Positions 18,347 to 27,598 of a DNA stretch of 64,000 bases are shown here, piece by piece; positions within the stretch are counted from its first letter, which is position 1; the number at the start of each line of letters is the position of its first letter. The notes beneath the pieces were generated by a model, which saw only the letters and a list, made by a program, of their open reading frames with translations, ran no database searches and was not told the origin of the DNA. Position numbers and translations under genes: made by a program. The DNA comes from Pirellulaceae bacterium. Its GTDB lineage: Bacteria; Planctomycetota; Planctomycetia; Pirellulales; Pirellulaceae. Location of the stretch: assembly GCA_029243025.1 (NCBI GenBank), contig JAQWSU010000050.1, forward strand, positions 1 through 64,000, in the 5' to 3' direction.

Positions 18347-18529
18347 AATGCTGTTTTCACTCTTGGTAACTTTTGCTGTTGGAAAGCGACTTGCATCCGG
18401 CTGCCGCATTGGAAGCAGGTTGCTGTTTTTTAAAATGGCAACGTCTCATCCCGAAATGACTCAATTAGGCTACTGAAGTGCCGCGTGATCGTCTTGGACA
18501 GAGAGCCGCATGGGTGGTACATTTTGACC

Positions 18530-19309
18530 ATGCTCAAAGCTACGTATGAAAAAATACAGCATGATTTCTTCCGGCAGCAACCGTTAGCTGAATCGTTGAT
18601 ACGACTCTTCGATGCTCTTCCACAGACCTATTTTTTCCTCAAGGATCAAGACAGTCGCTACATCAAAGTGAATCGACTGTTTCTGGAAAACCATGGTCTT
18701 AGTCATGAATCTGAGGCAATTGGCAAATCCGATTATGATTTGCACCCTCCGCTACTTGCCAAAGCCTATGTGGCTGAGGACGATCGCGTCATGTCGAGTC
18801 GACAGCCATTGGTCGGACAGATCTGGTTGGTCCTTCATCGTCGTCGAACGCCACGCTGGTATGTATCGAATAAGACTCCACTGTTTAATGGAGGGCAACG
18901 GGTTAATGGAGGGCAACGGGTTGTCGGTTTGATCGGTGCCATGTACCGAATTGAACAACAGGACGAATTAGAGCAGTATCTGTGTGAAATTTTACCTGCG
19001 GCAAGGTTTATCGAAAGGAATTATGAGAGTTCTGTCTCCATGTCGGAAATGGCAGCATTGACGGGCCTTTCATCGACGCACTTCAACCGGCGCTTTCGCA
19101 AACTGCTTCGAATGACGCCGATGCAATATCTGCGTAGTATTCGCGTTCAAGCAGCACAGAAGCTGCTCACCACGACTTCGCGTTCGCTTGCCCAGATTGC
19201 TGCCAACGTGGGATATGTCGACCAAAGCCATTTGACGAAGCGATTTCGCGAGGTCACGGGTATCACACCGGCCGCCTATCGGCGGCAATTTGTTCGAGCC
19301 AAGGACTGA
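18530..19309 (+). CDS. PAS-domain AraC-family transcriptional regulator
   Basis: From ATG 18530 the protein is 259 aa (a GTG at 18485 would add 15 residues). Residues about 25-140 form a PAS domain: LPQTYFFLKDQDSRYIKVN, then a GKSDYDLHP motif and a C-terminal sheet. Residues about 160-255 form the double helix-turn-helix of AraC/XylS proteins, with MSEMAALTGLSSTHFNRRF and SLAQIAANVGYVDQSHLTKRF. A perfect 18-bp tandem duplication adds six residues (VNGGQR) to a PAS loop, yielding NGGQRVNGGQR. The gene diverges from the MetE-like gene across 183 bp, an arrangement typical of a regulator and its target. The ligand sensed by the PAS domain is unknown. Confidence 0.85.
   Translation: MLKATYEKIQHDFFRQQPLAESLIRLFDALPQTYFFLKDQDSRYIKVNRLFLENHGLSHESEAIGKSDYDLHPPLLAKAYVAEDDRVMSSRQPLVGQIWLVLHRRRTPRWYVSNKTPLFNGGQRVNGGQRVVGLIGAMYRIEQQDELEQYLCEILPAARFIERNYESSVSMSEMAALTGLSSTHFNRRFRKLLRMTPMQYLRSIRVQAAQKLLTTTSRSLAQIAANVGYVDQSHLTKRFREVTGITPAAYRRQFVRAKD
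18885..18920. repeat. 18-bp perfect tandem duplication within the AraC-family gene
   Basis: The unit TTAATGGAGGGCAACGGG occurs at 18885-18902 and again, identical, at 18903-18920. It keeps frame and duplicates six residues in a PAS-domain loop. Being perfect, it is probably recent or prone to slippage. Confidence 0.95.
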
Positions 19310-19515
19310 TATTTTTCGTCGATCGAGATCTTTGGGTTGTTAAGCTAGTTGTGATCGAAGTAGTACGCTTTTGCTTTTGTTATGATTCGTGACAGGGCGA
19401 ATCGATGAGGCTGGCGGAAGCCCTGGCCGTGGAGGAGATAGTGACGGATACTGGAAGAACAGATGTCGGCGGCCACCGAATGAATTGGGTGGAAAGTGGG
19501 ATTAGAAAAGGCAAA

Positions 19516-20412
19516 ATGATCGGTTTTAAATCTGGGTTTTTCATCTTGCTCCTGCTTGGTAGCACAGTCTCGGCCGCGACTCCCCCCATTACCGCCTTGG
19601 TCTTCAGCCCCAACGGTGAGTCGGTCGTGGCGGCGAGTCAATCGGGGTTGCAAATCCTCGATTGGCCCAGCTTGCGCCGGGAAAAGACGATCAACACTTC
19701 CTTAGCAAATCTGCATCGCCTTTGTTTTTCACCCGATGGGAATCGATTGCCTGTCGGCGGGGGACAACCGGCAGAGAGTGGCAATGTCGAAATTCTTGCT
19801 TGGCCCTCGGGCGAACTGGAAACAAGCTTTGACCCTCAATCAGATTCGGTTACGTCCGTTGTTTGGAAAGACAACTCGCGTCTGCTGGCCGCAAGTCTTG
19901 ATCGTGATATTCTCATGCTGAATACCCAGAATGTAGATTTCCAACGACGTTACTCGGGGCACTCCCAAGGTGTGTCAGCCTTGTGTCTCTTGAAGGATGG
20001 AAAGACACTTTTGAGTGCCGGCACCGATCAATCGGTGCGCGTCTGGGATTGTTCGACGGCTGCATTGGTTTGTAGCCTGAACCAACATTTGGCCGCCGCG
20101 GACCGCACGATTCGCTTTTGGCAACCCACGATCGGTCGTATGATGCGCTCCATTCGATTGACTGCCGAGCGACTTGATATTGTTTGGTTCAAGGATGGTT
20201 CTCGGATTGTGGCTGCTTGCGTGGACGGACGCATTCGCGTGATTCATCCAGAAAACGTGATGGTGACAGGTGGTCTTGCCGCCATCGACGGTTGGGCATG
20301 TGCGGTTGCCATTCACCCAACGGACCCAAGTCTGATGGTTGGTGGAACCGACGGAGCGATGCGCTGCATTCAACTCAGCACAGCGAAAAAAAATGTTTCG
20401 GAGCGTCGTTGA
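19516..20412 (+). CDS. Exported WD40-repeat protein, possibly internally deleted
   Basis: Start ATG 19516 follows AAAAGG and opens with a signal peptide (FFILLLLGSTVSAA); the frame runs further upstream from 19405 without protein-like sequence. The 298-aa product has WD40 blades, for example ITALVFSPNGESVVAAS, LHRLCFSPDGNRLPVGGG, VSALCLLKDGKTLLSAGTD and VRVWD. Near residues 188-200 the sequence passes abruptly from the end of one blade (CSLNQH) to the end of the next (AADRTIRFWQPTIGRM), as if about 25-30 residues of a blade were deleted in frame. With roughly five blades left, a closed seven-blade propeller is unlikely. The role is unknown. Confidence 0.7.
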   Translation: MIGFKSGFFILLLLGSTVSAATPPITALVFSPNGESVVAASQSGLQILDWPSLRREKTINTSLANLHRLCFSPDGNRLPVGGGQPAESGNVEILAWPSGELETSFDPQSDSVTSVVWKDNSRLLAASLDRDILMLNTQNVDFQRRYSGHSQGVSALCLLKDGKTLLSAGTDQSVRVWDCSTAALVCSLNQHLAAADRTIRFWQPTIGRMMRSIRLTAERLDIVWFKDGSRIVAACVDGRIRVIHPENVMVTGGLAAIDGWACAVAIHPTDPSLMVGGTDGAMRCIQLSTAKKNVSERR

Positions 20413-20532
20413 TTTGAGTTTTCGGTGCGGAACCTTTTCCCTATTTCGGTGTAATGTCCACTCGCACCGCTGCTTTGGGAAATTAATGGAGTTCTTCAGA
20501 ATGTCAGCGGCCTAGGGTCAAACCATGGGTGA

Positions 20533-21759
20533 ATGATTCTTTTACCAAACGAATCCTCCAGTTTTAAATCATTCCCGATTGATCTCTTCATTGAAGCATG
20601 GCGAAATAGGATAGACGAGAATACGATGGAATTCCTGCTCGAGTCAGACTTTGTGTTTCTTAACCACGGATCGTTCGGCGCTTGTCCTCAAAAAGTGCAT
20701 CAAGAATACCAGCGTATTCAGCTTCAACTCGAATCTCAGCCTGTTCGATTCATGCAGCAGGAATTGCAGCCGCTTTTAACAGCGGCTCGCGGGGCATTAG
20801 CTGATTTTGTGGGTGCTGACCACGATGAACTTGTGTTTGTTTCTAATCCCACTTACGCAGTCAACGAAATCGCCCGTTCGCTGCAGCTTGATCCGGGTGA
20901 CGAAGTGTTGGTTTCTGATCAGGAATACGGAGCCTGTCATAACGCGTGGCGATTCATGTCGCAGAAGCGGGGTTTTTCGATTGTCGAGCAGTCGATCGTG
21001 TTGCCTGTCGCATCAAATGAAGAAATCGTTGACCAATTTTGGGAGGGGATCACTGATCAGACGAGAGTTGTTTTTCTGAGTCACATCACGTCGCCTACGG
21101 CGCTAACGATTCCCGTTGCTGAGATTTGTCGACGAGCTCGCGAACGACGGATCATAACCGTGATCGACGGCGCGCACGCTCCTGGTCAAATCGATATCGA
21201 TCTTAAAGAAGTCGGTGCCGATTTTTATACGGGCACGTGTCATAAGTGGTTGTCCGCTCCCAAAGGAGCTGCATTTCTGTATGCTCGTCGAGAAATACAG
21301 CCGCAAATCGAACCGTTGATTGTCGGATGGGGCTGGGGGACGGAACAACGAACGGTCAACAGCGGAAACGATTTCGCTGACTACCACGAGTGGTTGGGTA
21401 CAAACGACCCATCCGCTTATTTGACCGTGCCAAAAGCGATTGAGTTTCAACGGCAAAACTCATGGAACTCAGTTCGGCAGCGTTGTCATCAACTGGCAAT
21501 TCAGGCGGTCGACATTGCGAGTCAGACCCCTGGGCTTGCCAGAGTGCATTCCAACGAATTTTTTCAACAAATGGCATTGATCGAGGTGACTCAGAAACTG
21601 GATGACCCTGACCGACTCAAACGCCAGTTGTTTGAGATGAAAATCGAGGTGCCGATCATTCGATGGAAGGATCGAGTGTTTGTGCGGGTTTCGATCGCAG
21701 CCTATAACACGCTTGCTGATGTGCAGCAATTGCTCAAGGCTTTAGAGAAGCTGATTTAG
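20533..21759 (+). CDS. Class V aminotransferase, isopenicillin-N-epimerase-like
   Basis: A 408-aa PLP enzyme of fold type I. Visible landmarks are the N-terminal FLNHGSFGACP characteristic of the isopenicillin N epimerase-like group, a phosphate-binding region around FVSNPTYAVNE, the PLP-ring aspartate in VIDGAHAPGQID (Asp about 212) and the Schiff-base lysine in GTCHKWLSAPKG (Lys about 238). Family members act on varied amino acids (epimerisation, desulphuration, transamination) and the substrate here is not predictable. The true start may be ATG 20626, which sits just before the conserved FLNHGSFG region; the extra 31 residues from 20533 are not obviously conserved. No operon partner is evident. 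Confidence 0.8.
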   Translation: MILLPNESSSFKSFPIDLFIEAWRNRIDENTMEFLLESDFVFLNHGSFGACPQKVHQEYQRIQLQLESQPVRFMQQELQPLLTAARGALADFVGADHDELVFVSNPTYAVNEIARSLQLDPGDEVLVSDQEYGACHNAWRFMSQKRGFSIVEQSIVLPVASNEEIVDQFWEGITDQTRVVFLSHITSPTALTIPVAEICRRARERRIITVIDGAHAPGQIDIDLKEVGADFYTGTCHKWLSAPKGAAFLYARREIQPQIEPLIVGWGWGTEQRTVNSGNDFADYHEWLGTNDPSAYLTVPKAIEFQRQNSWNSVRQRCHQLAIQAVDIASQTPGLARVHSNEFFQQMALIEVTQKLDDPDRLKRQLFEMKIEVPIIRWKDRVFVRVSIAAYNTLADVQQLLKALEKLI

Positions 21760-21813
21760 TGGCGGGAAGTTGCTGCGGACCGAGCAATCGTCCGTAATCA
21801 GTCGGGGCAAGGT

Positions 21814-22236
21814 TCACTCTTCGAGGGTCAGCTCCGCGCGGTGGCTGCGCCGACGTAGCCAATTGATGGAACGCAAGATTGGTCGCCGACTGACGAGCCA
21901 ACGCTCCAGTCGGAATTTCCCGGGAAAATCCATGAGCATGATTCCGAGGAAAATGGATAGGAGTCCTTGGCCCGGCAGGATGAGCATCGCAATGCCCATC
22001 CCGAGGAGTATCAATCCGACCATGTTTTTGGCGACGATTAGCAGGGCGCGCATTGGAAACGGTTGATTCGACCCCACGGAATTAGGGCGTCGTGATTGGG
22101 CGAAGTAGTCGTTCGGAATCCGAGCCACGATGATCGGGATCAACACCAGGCTTGCGACGAACATCAGCACGGAAACGGTCGCTAATGCTCCGAGTTCGGT
22201 TTGATGAGATTGTATCCACTGAATCCAGTCATTCAT
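21814..22236 (-). CDS. PGPGW-family transmembrane protein
   Basis: A 140-aa protein with an N-terminal span (ALATVSVLMFVASLVLIPIIVA), a polar loop, then a hydrophobic hairpin around GLILLGMGIAMLILPGQGLLSIFLGIMLMDF. The LPGQGLL turn matches the core of the PGPGW family (a short membrane protein with a Pro-Gly-rich turn). A basic C-terminal tail (RRRSHR) follows and probably lies in the cytoplasm. The function of the family is unknown. The gene is convergent with the aminotransferase 54 bp away. Confidence 0.7.
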   Translation of the reverse strand: MNDWIQWIQSHQTELGALATVSVLMFVASLVLIPIIVARIPNDYFAQSRRPNSVGSNQPFPMRALLIVAKNMVGLILLGMGIAMLILPGQGLLSIFLGIMLMDFPGKFRLERWLVSRRPILRSINWLRRRSHRAELTLEE

Positions 22237-22793
22237 GTGTGCTTACCGTCAATTCAAATTCCGCCGACCAAACTTGAAGTTGTTGCCTACAAGAGTATCC
22301 GTTAAGTTCGCTAACGCCAACCGCTCGGGCCGGGATTCAGTCCGGCGATGACAACCGATTTGCTTCGGTTGATTCCATCTGTTTTGTTTGGGTAATGCAA
22401 TTGCAGGGAGTAAGGAAATGAAACGTCACCCTTTGCTACACAAAGAAATGCAACGGATTGTGTTGCGGCGAGAACAAGCCTGTACTCCAGCAAGGAGGTG
22501 CACTGTTTGTTGGTTTGAACTCTTGGATTCGAAGGTGAATGTGTTCTGCTGGCTTCGCCCCGATTAGTCTTTTTGAGAAATCACGGTGATTAGCGTCCTT
22601 GTAACGACTACGGAACGCAACAATGTGACTTCCTTGCATGGGCAGCGCCCGCGGCCAGTGATTTCGATGTCTGTCCAGGATAAGTGACCGCAGCCTGTTG
22701 GTTAATGCTATGATGTCAGGCTCGTTTGCGACGCTTGTTGATTCGCGTTGAGCGTCGTTGTGAGGATCGACGGAAGTAATCGCTGAGGCTGAC
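22237..22793. other. Intergenic region
   Basis: 557 bp between divergent genes. A 7-bp hairpin near 22350 (CAACCGA with TCGGTTG) has no T-run. The minus-strand frame 22436-22813 has no recognisable domain and overlaps the next gene's start, so I do not call it. Confidence 0.4.
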
Positions 22794-25700
22794 ATGTTTT
22801 GGAATTTGTTCACGGAAGTTTCTCGGAAACGTCACCGACGGCGCTATGGTTTTCAGTGTTTGGAAACTCGCTCATTGTTGGTAGCAGATCCGATGATTAC
22901 GGAATGGATGGCAAGCAATCGACAATCTTTAGACGACGGTAATGGTCGCTCTTCGGATTGGATCGAAATCTTCAATGCAGGTAATGAAGCGGCCGACCTG
23001 TCGGGCTGGTTCTTGACCGATGACTTGGAAGTGTTGGACCGTTGGCGTTTCCCTTCCGTTCGGATTGAACCGAAGGAATACTTGATTCTGTTTGCTTCGG
23101 CGGATGACGTAATTGATCAGGCTGGCTCCATTCATACAAACTTCAAGCTGGCATCCAAGGGTGAGTCTTTGGCGTTTATTCGTCCGGATGGGACCATTGT
23201 TCAGCAGTTTGAGTTTGCCCAACAGTCTGCTGACATTTCCTCTGGTTTGGCGATGCCCGGTTTTGATGGAGTTGGTTTCTTTTCACCGCCGACGCCAGGT
23301 GCGGCAAACGGGCTTGGATACGCGGGTGTCACGGAAAGCCGCGTTGTGGCCTCGGCGGAAAGCGGAGTTTTTGCAGAATCAATCCGCGTTGAATTGTCAT
23401 CGTCCAGCGAAACGGGAACGATTCGATACACGCTTGATGGTTCCCTTCCGAATGCTGCGTCTGCGAAATACAGTGGACCGATTGAGATCCGTCAATCGCT
23501 TCAAATCCGCGCTCGTGTGCTGGAAGTGGGACGCATTCTGGGGCCAACGACAACGAAAAGCTTTGTCAAAATGGATGCCGAAGTCGCTGCCTATTCGTCG
23601 GAATTGCCCGTCATGGTAATTGATAACTTTGGAGCGGGTGACCTACCGAACACGGGTTGGAATCAAACGAATACCGGTATCCGACAATTGCCTCGTCAAG
23701 CCGCAAATTTGATGCTATTCGAAACGGAGAACGCCAATGTGAGGTTGGAAACCAACGCCGACCTCTCTTCTCGGATTGGAATTCGGGTGCGAGGCGCGTT
23801 CTCATCGTCATTTGCAGAGCCTGGCTTGTCCTTGGAAGCCTGGAGCGACGGTGCGGACGTGGATGTCGACATCTCACCGCTGGGAATCGCGGCTGACTCT
23901 GATTGGGTGTTGTACGCGCCCAATCCTCAGTATGACGAAACCTTGATTGATAATTCCTTCTTGTTCGAAATCAGCAATCAGATGGGACAGTGGGCCCCCG
24001 ACGTTCGGTACGTGGAGACCTTCGTGAATACGAACGGTGGGGAACTCACGATGGATGATCATGTTGGGTTATACGTGATTACTGAAAAAGTAAAACGCAC
24101 AAAAGATCGGATCGACTTCAATGAGTTTGCCAGCGACGCTTCGAGTGGCGGTTGGATATTAGACATCAATCGTCTTGATCCGATTGCTTTGGATGGAACG
24201 CGACCCAGGAATTTTCATACGTCAGGACCGGATGGTACGTTGCAAACGCGACGGGATTTGTCCAGCGGTTCCAGTCGCGGAGATGATATCCCTCGGCAGC
24301 AAAACGCTTACATCAACTACGATGATCCCAGTGGACTAACAATCAATCCTGGTCAGAGGGATGCGATTGCCGCTTGGTTCGATGAGATGGAGGCCGTGTT
24401 ATTTGGTCGAGCGGATGGTGTGACATGGAATGACCCAGTGCACGGGTATCCCAAATACATCGACGTTGATAATTTTATTGACTACTTTATTCTCAACGAT
24501 ATCTCGCACAACGGTGACGGTTTATTGATCTCCATGTGGGTCTACAATCCCGATCCGAGTGGCGGTGGGAAACTTAGGTTTGGACCGATTTGGGATGCGG
24601 ATCTCGGTAGCTATACGGGTACGCCGTCGGCTGAATTGATGCGGCGAACCGACCGACTTTGGTATGGGCGTATGTTTGAGGATCCAAATTTTGTCATGCG
24701 ATACACCGAACGCTGGCAGGATCTACGACGCACTGTGCTCAGTGATGCGAACATGGCAACTGTAATCGACCAATTTCACGTCAAAATTGGTGACCAAGCT
24801 GCTGTAAGGGATGGTGTCAGAAATTGGTCCGTTCGATTGAGTCGCATGCGGAAATGGCTTGGGGAACGCGCGGCGGCAATTGATCAGTTATTCGTGCCCG
24901 CACCGATCTTGAATCAGCAGGGGGGGCAGGTTCCCGCTGGATTTGAGCTGAAGATGCGTTCGGAACAAGGAACCGTTTACTATACTTTCGACGGTACCGA
25001 TCCACGTACCGAAAATGGGGATGTTGCGGCAAATGCTCGTGCGATTGGAACCGAGTTAGTATCGCTGTTGCCCGCCTCTGCAATGGCCCATTCTTTGGTG
25101 CCTGATGTGGCAATTGATGAATTGATTGGTGCTAATTGGATTGCATCGGATTTCGTTGAAGGTGCCGCGGGCGAAACATGGATTGCAGGTCCCACAGGAA
25201 TCGGTTTTGATGACCGTGGTACCTATGATGAAATGATTGGGACCGACCTGGGGGTTTTCAAGACTCCCTCTGTCTACGTGCGAATACCGTTCGAAGTGAG
25301 TGCCGATCAGCTTGCCCGTGTCGAAGGTCTGATGTTGCAGATGCAGTATGACGATGGTTTCGTTGCCTACTTGAACGGTATCGAAGTCGCGCGGAGCAAT
25401 GTTCCGGGCGTTGTTGGTCAGCCGGTACCCATTGACGTACGGGCAGATCGTTCGCATCGTGCACGTAGTAATCAATTCGAATCCTTTGCGATTGATAATA
25501 CGGCACTTAAGTTGGGGACCAATTATTTAGTGCTTCAGGGTTTGAATCGATCAAGGACGGGCGGGGATTTATTGATACGTCCTGTCGTGGACGGCGTCGC
25601 GGTGATTTCGCCGCCCATTGTCATTGATGCGCCAACGACCGTGATTGCTCGGACAAGACATGAGGGTGAGTGGAGTGGTCGTGTGGTTGCTGAGTTCGAA

Positions 25701-26090
25701 GTGCCGCCGACTATTTCTGATGATCTGAATGGAGATGGGCAAATTACCGCCGCCGATATTGATCTGTTTTGTGCTGCAATTCACGACGGAGACCAGCGAT
25801 TCGATTTTACCGATGACGGGGAGTTGGAATTCTACGACTTGGAATTCTACGTGCGGCAACGTCTAGGGACTAACTTTGGTGATGCCAACTTGGACGGGCT
25901 ATTCGATTCCAGTGATCTGGTCGCTGTGTTTCAAGCAGGGCTTTATGAGGATGATTTGCCGGGCAATGCAGGTTGGGCGACGGGTGATTGGAACTGCGAT
26001 GGTGAATTTGATAGCTCGGACTTGGTTGTCGCATTCTTGCAAGCCGGATTCGTAGCGCCGAACGGCGTCCCGGTAGAATTCACCCGATAA
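22794..26090 (+). CDS. LEPR-XLL surface protein with lamin-tail, CotH-kinase-like and dockerin-like domains
   Basis: A 1098-aa protein. A basic N-terminus (RKRHRRR) is followed by CLETRSLLVAD, the LEPR-XLL-type export signature of planctomycetes. In order it has: a lamin-tail domain (about 35-150, SDWIEIFNAGN), a chitobiase C-terminal-like sandwich (about 190-260, IRYTLDGSLP), a CotH-like domain (about 270-690, with WDADLG), another chitobiase-like repeat (YYTFDGTDPR), a beta-sandwich (FVAYLNGIEVARSN), and a calcium-binding dockerin-like tail (DLNGDGQITAADID, NLDGLFDSSDLV, NCDGEFDSSDLV). The CotH segment that normally holds a lysine pair after RGxSS reads FAEPGLSLEAW, so kinase activity is doubtful. 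It probably sits on the cell surface or in the matrix. Confidence 0.85.
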   Translation: MFWNLFTEVSRKRHRRRYGFQCLETRSLLVADPMITEWMASNRQSLDDGNGRSSDWIEIFNAGNEAADLSGWFLTDDLEVLDRWRFPSVRIEPKEYLILFASADDVIDQAGSIHTNFKLASKGESLAFIRPDGTIVQQFEFAQQSADISSGLAMPGFDGVGFFSPPTPGAANGLGYAGVTESRVVASAESGVFAESIRVELSSSSETGTIRYTLDGSLPNAASAKYSGPIEIRQSLQIRARVLEVGRILGPTTTKSFVKMDAEVAAYSSELPVMVIDNFGAGDLPNTGWNQTNTGIRQLPRQAANLMLFETENANVRLETNADLSSRIGIRVRGAFSSSFAEPGLSLEAWSDGADVDVDISPLGIAADSDWVLYAPNPQYDETLIDNSFLFEISNQMGQWAPDVRYVETFVNTNGGELTMDDHVGLYVITEKVKRTKDRIDFNEFASDASSGGWILDINRLDPIALDGTRPRNFHTSGPDGTLQTRRDLSSGSSRGDDIPRQQNAYINYDDPSGLTINPGQRDAIAAWFDEMEAVLFGRADGVTWNDPVHGYPKYIDVDNFIDYFILNDISHNGDGLLISMWVYNPDPSGGGKLRFGPIWDADLGSYTGTPSAELMRRTDRLWYGRMFEDPNFVMRYTERWQDLRRTVLSDANMATVIDQFHVKIGDQAAVRDGVRNWSVRLSRMRKWLGERAAAIDQLFVPAPILNQQGGQVPAGFELKMRSEQGTVYYTFDGTDPRTENGDVAANARAIGTELVSLLPASAMAHSLVPDVAIDELIGANWIASDFVEGAAGETWIAGPTGIGFDDRGTYDEMIGTDLGVFKTPSVYVRIPFEVSADQLARVEGLMLQMQYDDGFVAYLNGIEVARSNVPGVVGQPVPIDVRADRSHRARSNQFESFAIDNTALKLGTNYLVLQGLNRSRTGGDLLIRPVVDGVAVISPPIVIDAPTTVIARTRHEGEWSGRVVAEFEVPPTISDDLNGDGQITAADIDLFCAAIHDGDQRFDFTDDGELEFYDLEFYVRQRLGTNFGDANLDGLFDSSDLVAVFQAGLYEDDLPGNAGWATGDWNCDGEFDSSDLVVAFLQAGFVAPNGVPVEFTR

Positions 26091-26165
26091 CAGTCTCTCC
26101 TGGTGTCATTTATTTCATGGATTCGTCGACTCCGCAATCAGGGATTCGAAGGAAGAGGATTATAG

Positions 26166-27305
26166 ATGGCGTACTTCGGAAGCGTGATCTTTTTGTTAAG
26201 CCTGACACTGGCCTTGGTAAACCCCGTATCGACTCACGCGAGTGATGATCCTATCAAGGTCTTCATTCTTGCTGGGCAGTCCAACATGGAAGGCTATGGG
26301 ATGCTTCCTAGCCTTGAATATTTGGGGCGGGATCAGACCTTTGGCCACCTGCTGAAGGAACTGAAACGCAAAGACGGCACATGGGCCGTCCGCGATGATG
26401 TGACGGTGTGCTGGAAAAAAAATGCGAATCAACGTTTTCATGGCCCGTTGAGTGTTGAATGGGGTGCGTTGCCTGGGCAGTCCATCGGACCGGAACTCAT
26501 GTTTGGAACCTTGATGGGGCAACGTTATCAACAGCAGGTGTTGTTGATTAAGACCGCCTGGGGAGGCAAGAGTGTTTGGTGTGATTTTCGTTCGCCCAGT
26601 GCGGGCAAGATGACTTGGGACGAACGCCGTATTCTGAAACGTGACAATTGGCTCCAGCCGGGCAAATTCTACCAGCAGATGGTCAGCGATATCCGGCAGT
26701 GTTTGGGGGAGTTGGAAGAGGTGGTGCCGAGATATCAGGGGCAGGGATATGATCTTGTGGGGATGGTCTGGTTGCAAGGTTGGAATGACTTTTCTGAATG
26801 GCACCTGCAGTTGGATGGACGTCGTGTGGGGCTAGGTTTGATCGAAAGGTATCCACACAATTTAGCGGCAATGTTTCGCGACCTTCGCAGAGATTTGGCG
26901 GCTCCTCGGCTGCCGATTGTGATTGGGGAACTTGGCGTTGGCGGTCTGGAAATGAACAATCGAGCGAAGAATCCGGAGGATGAGGAGGCCGTTGCGATGG
27001 TCCGATTTCGTCAAGCCCAGCGTGCTGTGGTGATGGACCCGAAGCTCAGGAATGTTAGCTTTGTACCGACAGCTCAGTTTTGGGATGCTCGGTTACAAGA
27101 GCTGCGATTACAAGCGGATGCCTACTGGGACGAAAAACAGCGACTGCGGATTGAGGATACGGATGAGAATGTCTTGCCGACAAAACGGCTAAACGACGAA
27201 TACTGGTCGCGGGGAGGCCACTGGTCTTGCCACTACAACGGTTCGGCTGCCACTTATGCTTTAATCGGGCAGGCATTTGCCAATGCATTTCAGCACCCCG
27301 ATTGA
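26166..27305 (+). CDS. Secreted SGNH esterase, sialate O-acetylesterase (SASA) family
   Basis: A 379-aa protein with a signal peptide (VIFLLSLTLALVNPVSTHAS) followed by VFILAGQSNMEGYG, the block I motif of the SASA carbohydrate-esterase family with Ser 39 as nucleophile. Other landmarks are IKTAWGGKS, VWLQGWNDF (the W-Q-G-x-N-D block) and a C-terminal HYNGSAATYALIG holding the catalytic histidine. These enzymes remove acetyl groups from sialic acid or plant and algal polysaccharides. The gene starts at ATG 26166 after GGAAGAGGA, 75 bp downstream of the CotH/dockerin gene. With the BNR sialidase at 30521-31879 it suggests breakdown of acetylated glycans. Confidence 0.85.
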   Translation: MAYFGSVIFLLSLTLALVNPVSTHASDDPIKVFILAGQSNMEGYGMLPSLEYLGRDQTFGHLLKELKRKDGTWAVRDDVTVCWKKNANQRFHGPLSVEWGALPGQSIGPELMFGTLMGQRYQQQVLLIKTAWGGKSVWCDFRSPSAGKMTWDERRILKRDNWLQPGKFYQQMVSDIRQCLGELEEVVPRYQGQGYDLVGMVWLQGWNDFSEWHLQLDGRRVGLGLIERYPHNLAAMFRDLRRDLAAPRLPIVIGELGVGGLEMNNRAKNPEDEEAVAMVRFRQAQRAVVMDPKLRNVSFVPTAQFWDARLQELRLQADAYWDEKQRLRIEDTDENVLPTKRLNDEYWSRGGHWSCHYNGSAATYALIGQAFANAFQHPD

Positions 27306-27396
27306 GAACTTGCAAAAACAGGTGTCATGATTTGGCAAGCGGGTGTGCCAGAGGATATTGTTGTGTCGTGGGTACTTGCCGATTCTGGTGAATTTC

Positions 27397-27424
27397 AACC
27401 GTGCGACACGGTCGCCGCACGGTT
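27397..27424. terminator. Strong hairpin after the SASA esterase gene
   Basis: AACCGTGCG (27397-27405) pairs perfectly with CGCACGGTT (27416-27424) around a 10-nt loop, 92 bp after the esterase stop. No T-run follows on either strand, so this is a structural barrier or processing site rather than a classic intrinsic terminator. Confidence 0.35.
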
Positions 27425-27598
27425 AAAACGTTTGTAAAAGCCAGCTAGGCGATTCGGCATTTTGGGAACCGTTTGATCGGGGTGTACCTAAATCAAGCAG
27501 AGAACCGTTGGTGTCGTTCTTCTGTGCCTGAAGTGGGCAAAAGAATGAGAAGCTGATGATGATCAGCCTGTTATCAGCCTTCACAACGAGGGGAAACA

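Noticed and set aside
22436-22813. A 125-codon minus-strand frame
   Set aside because: It overlaps the start of the CotH/dockerin gene and has no domain, signal or ribosome binding site.
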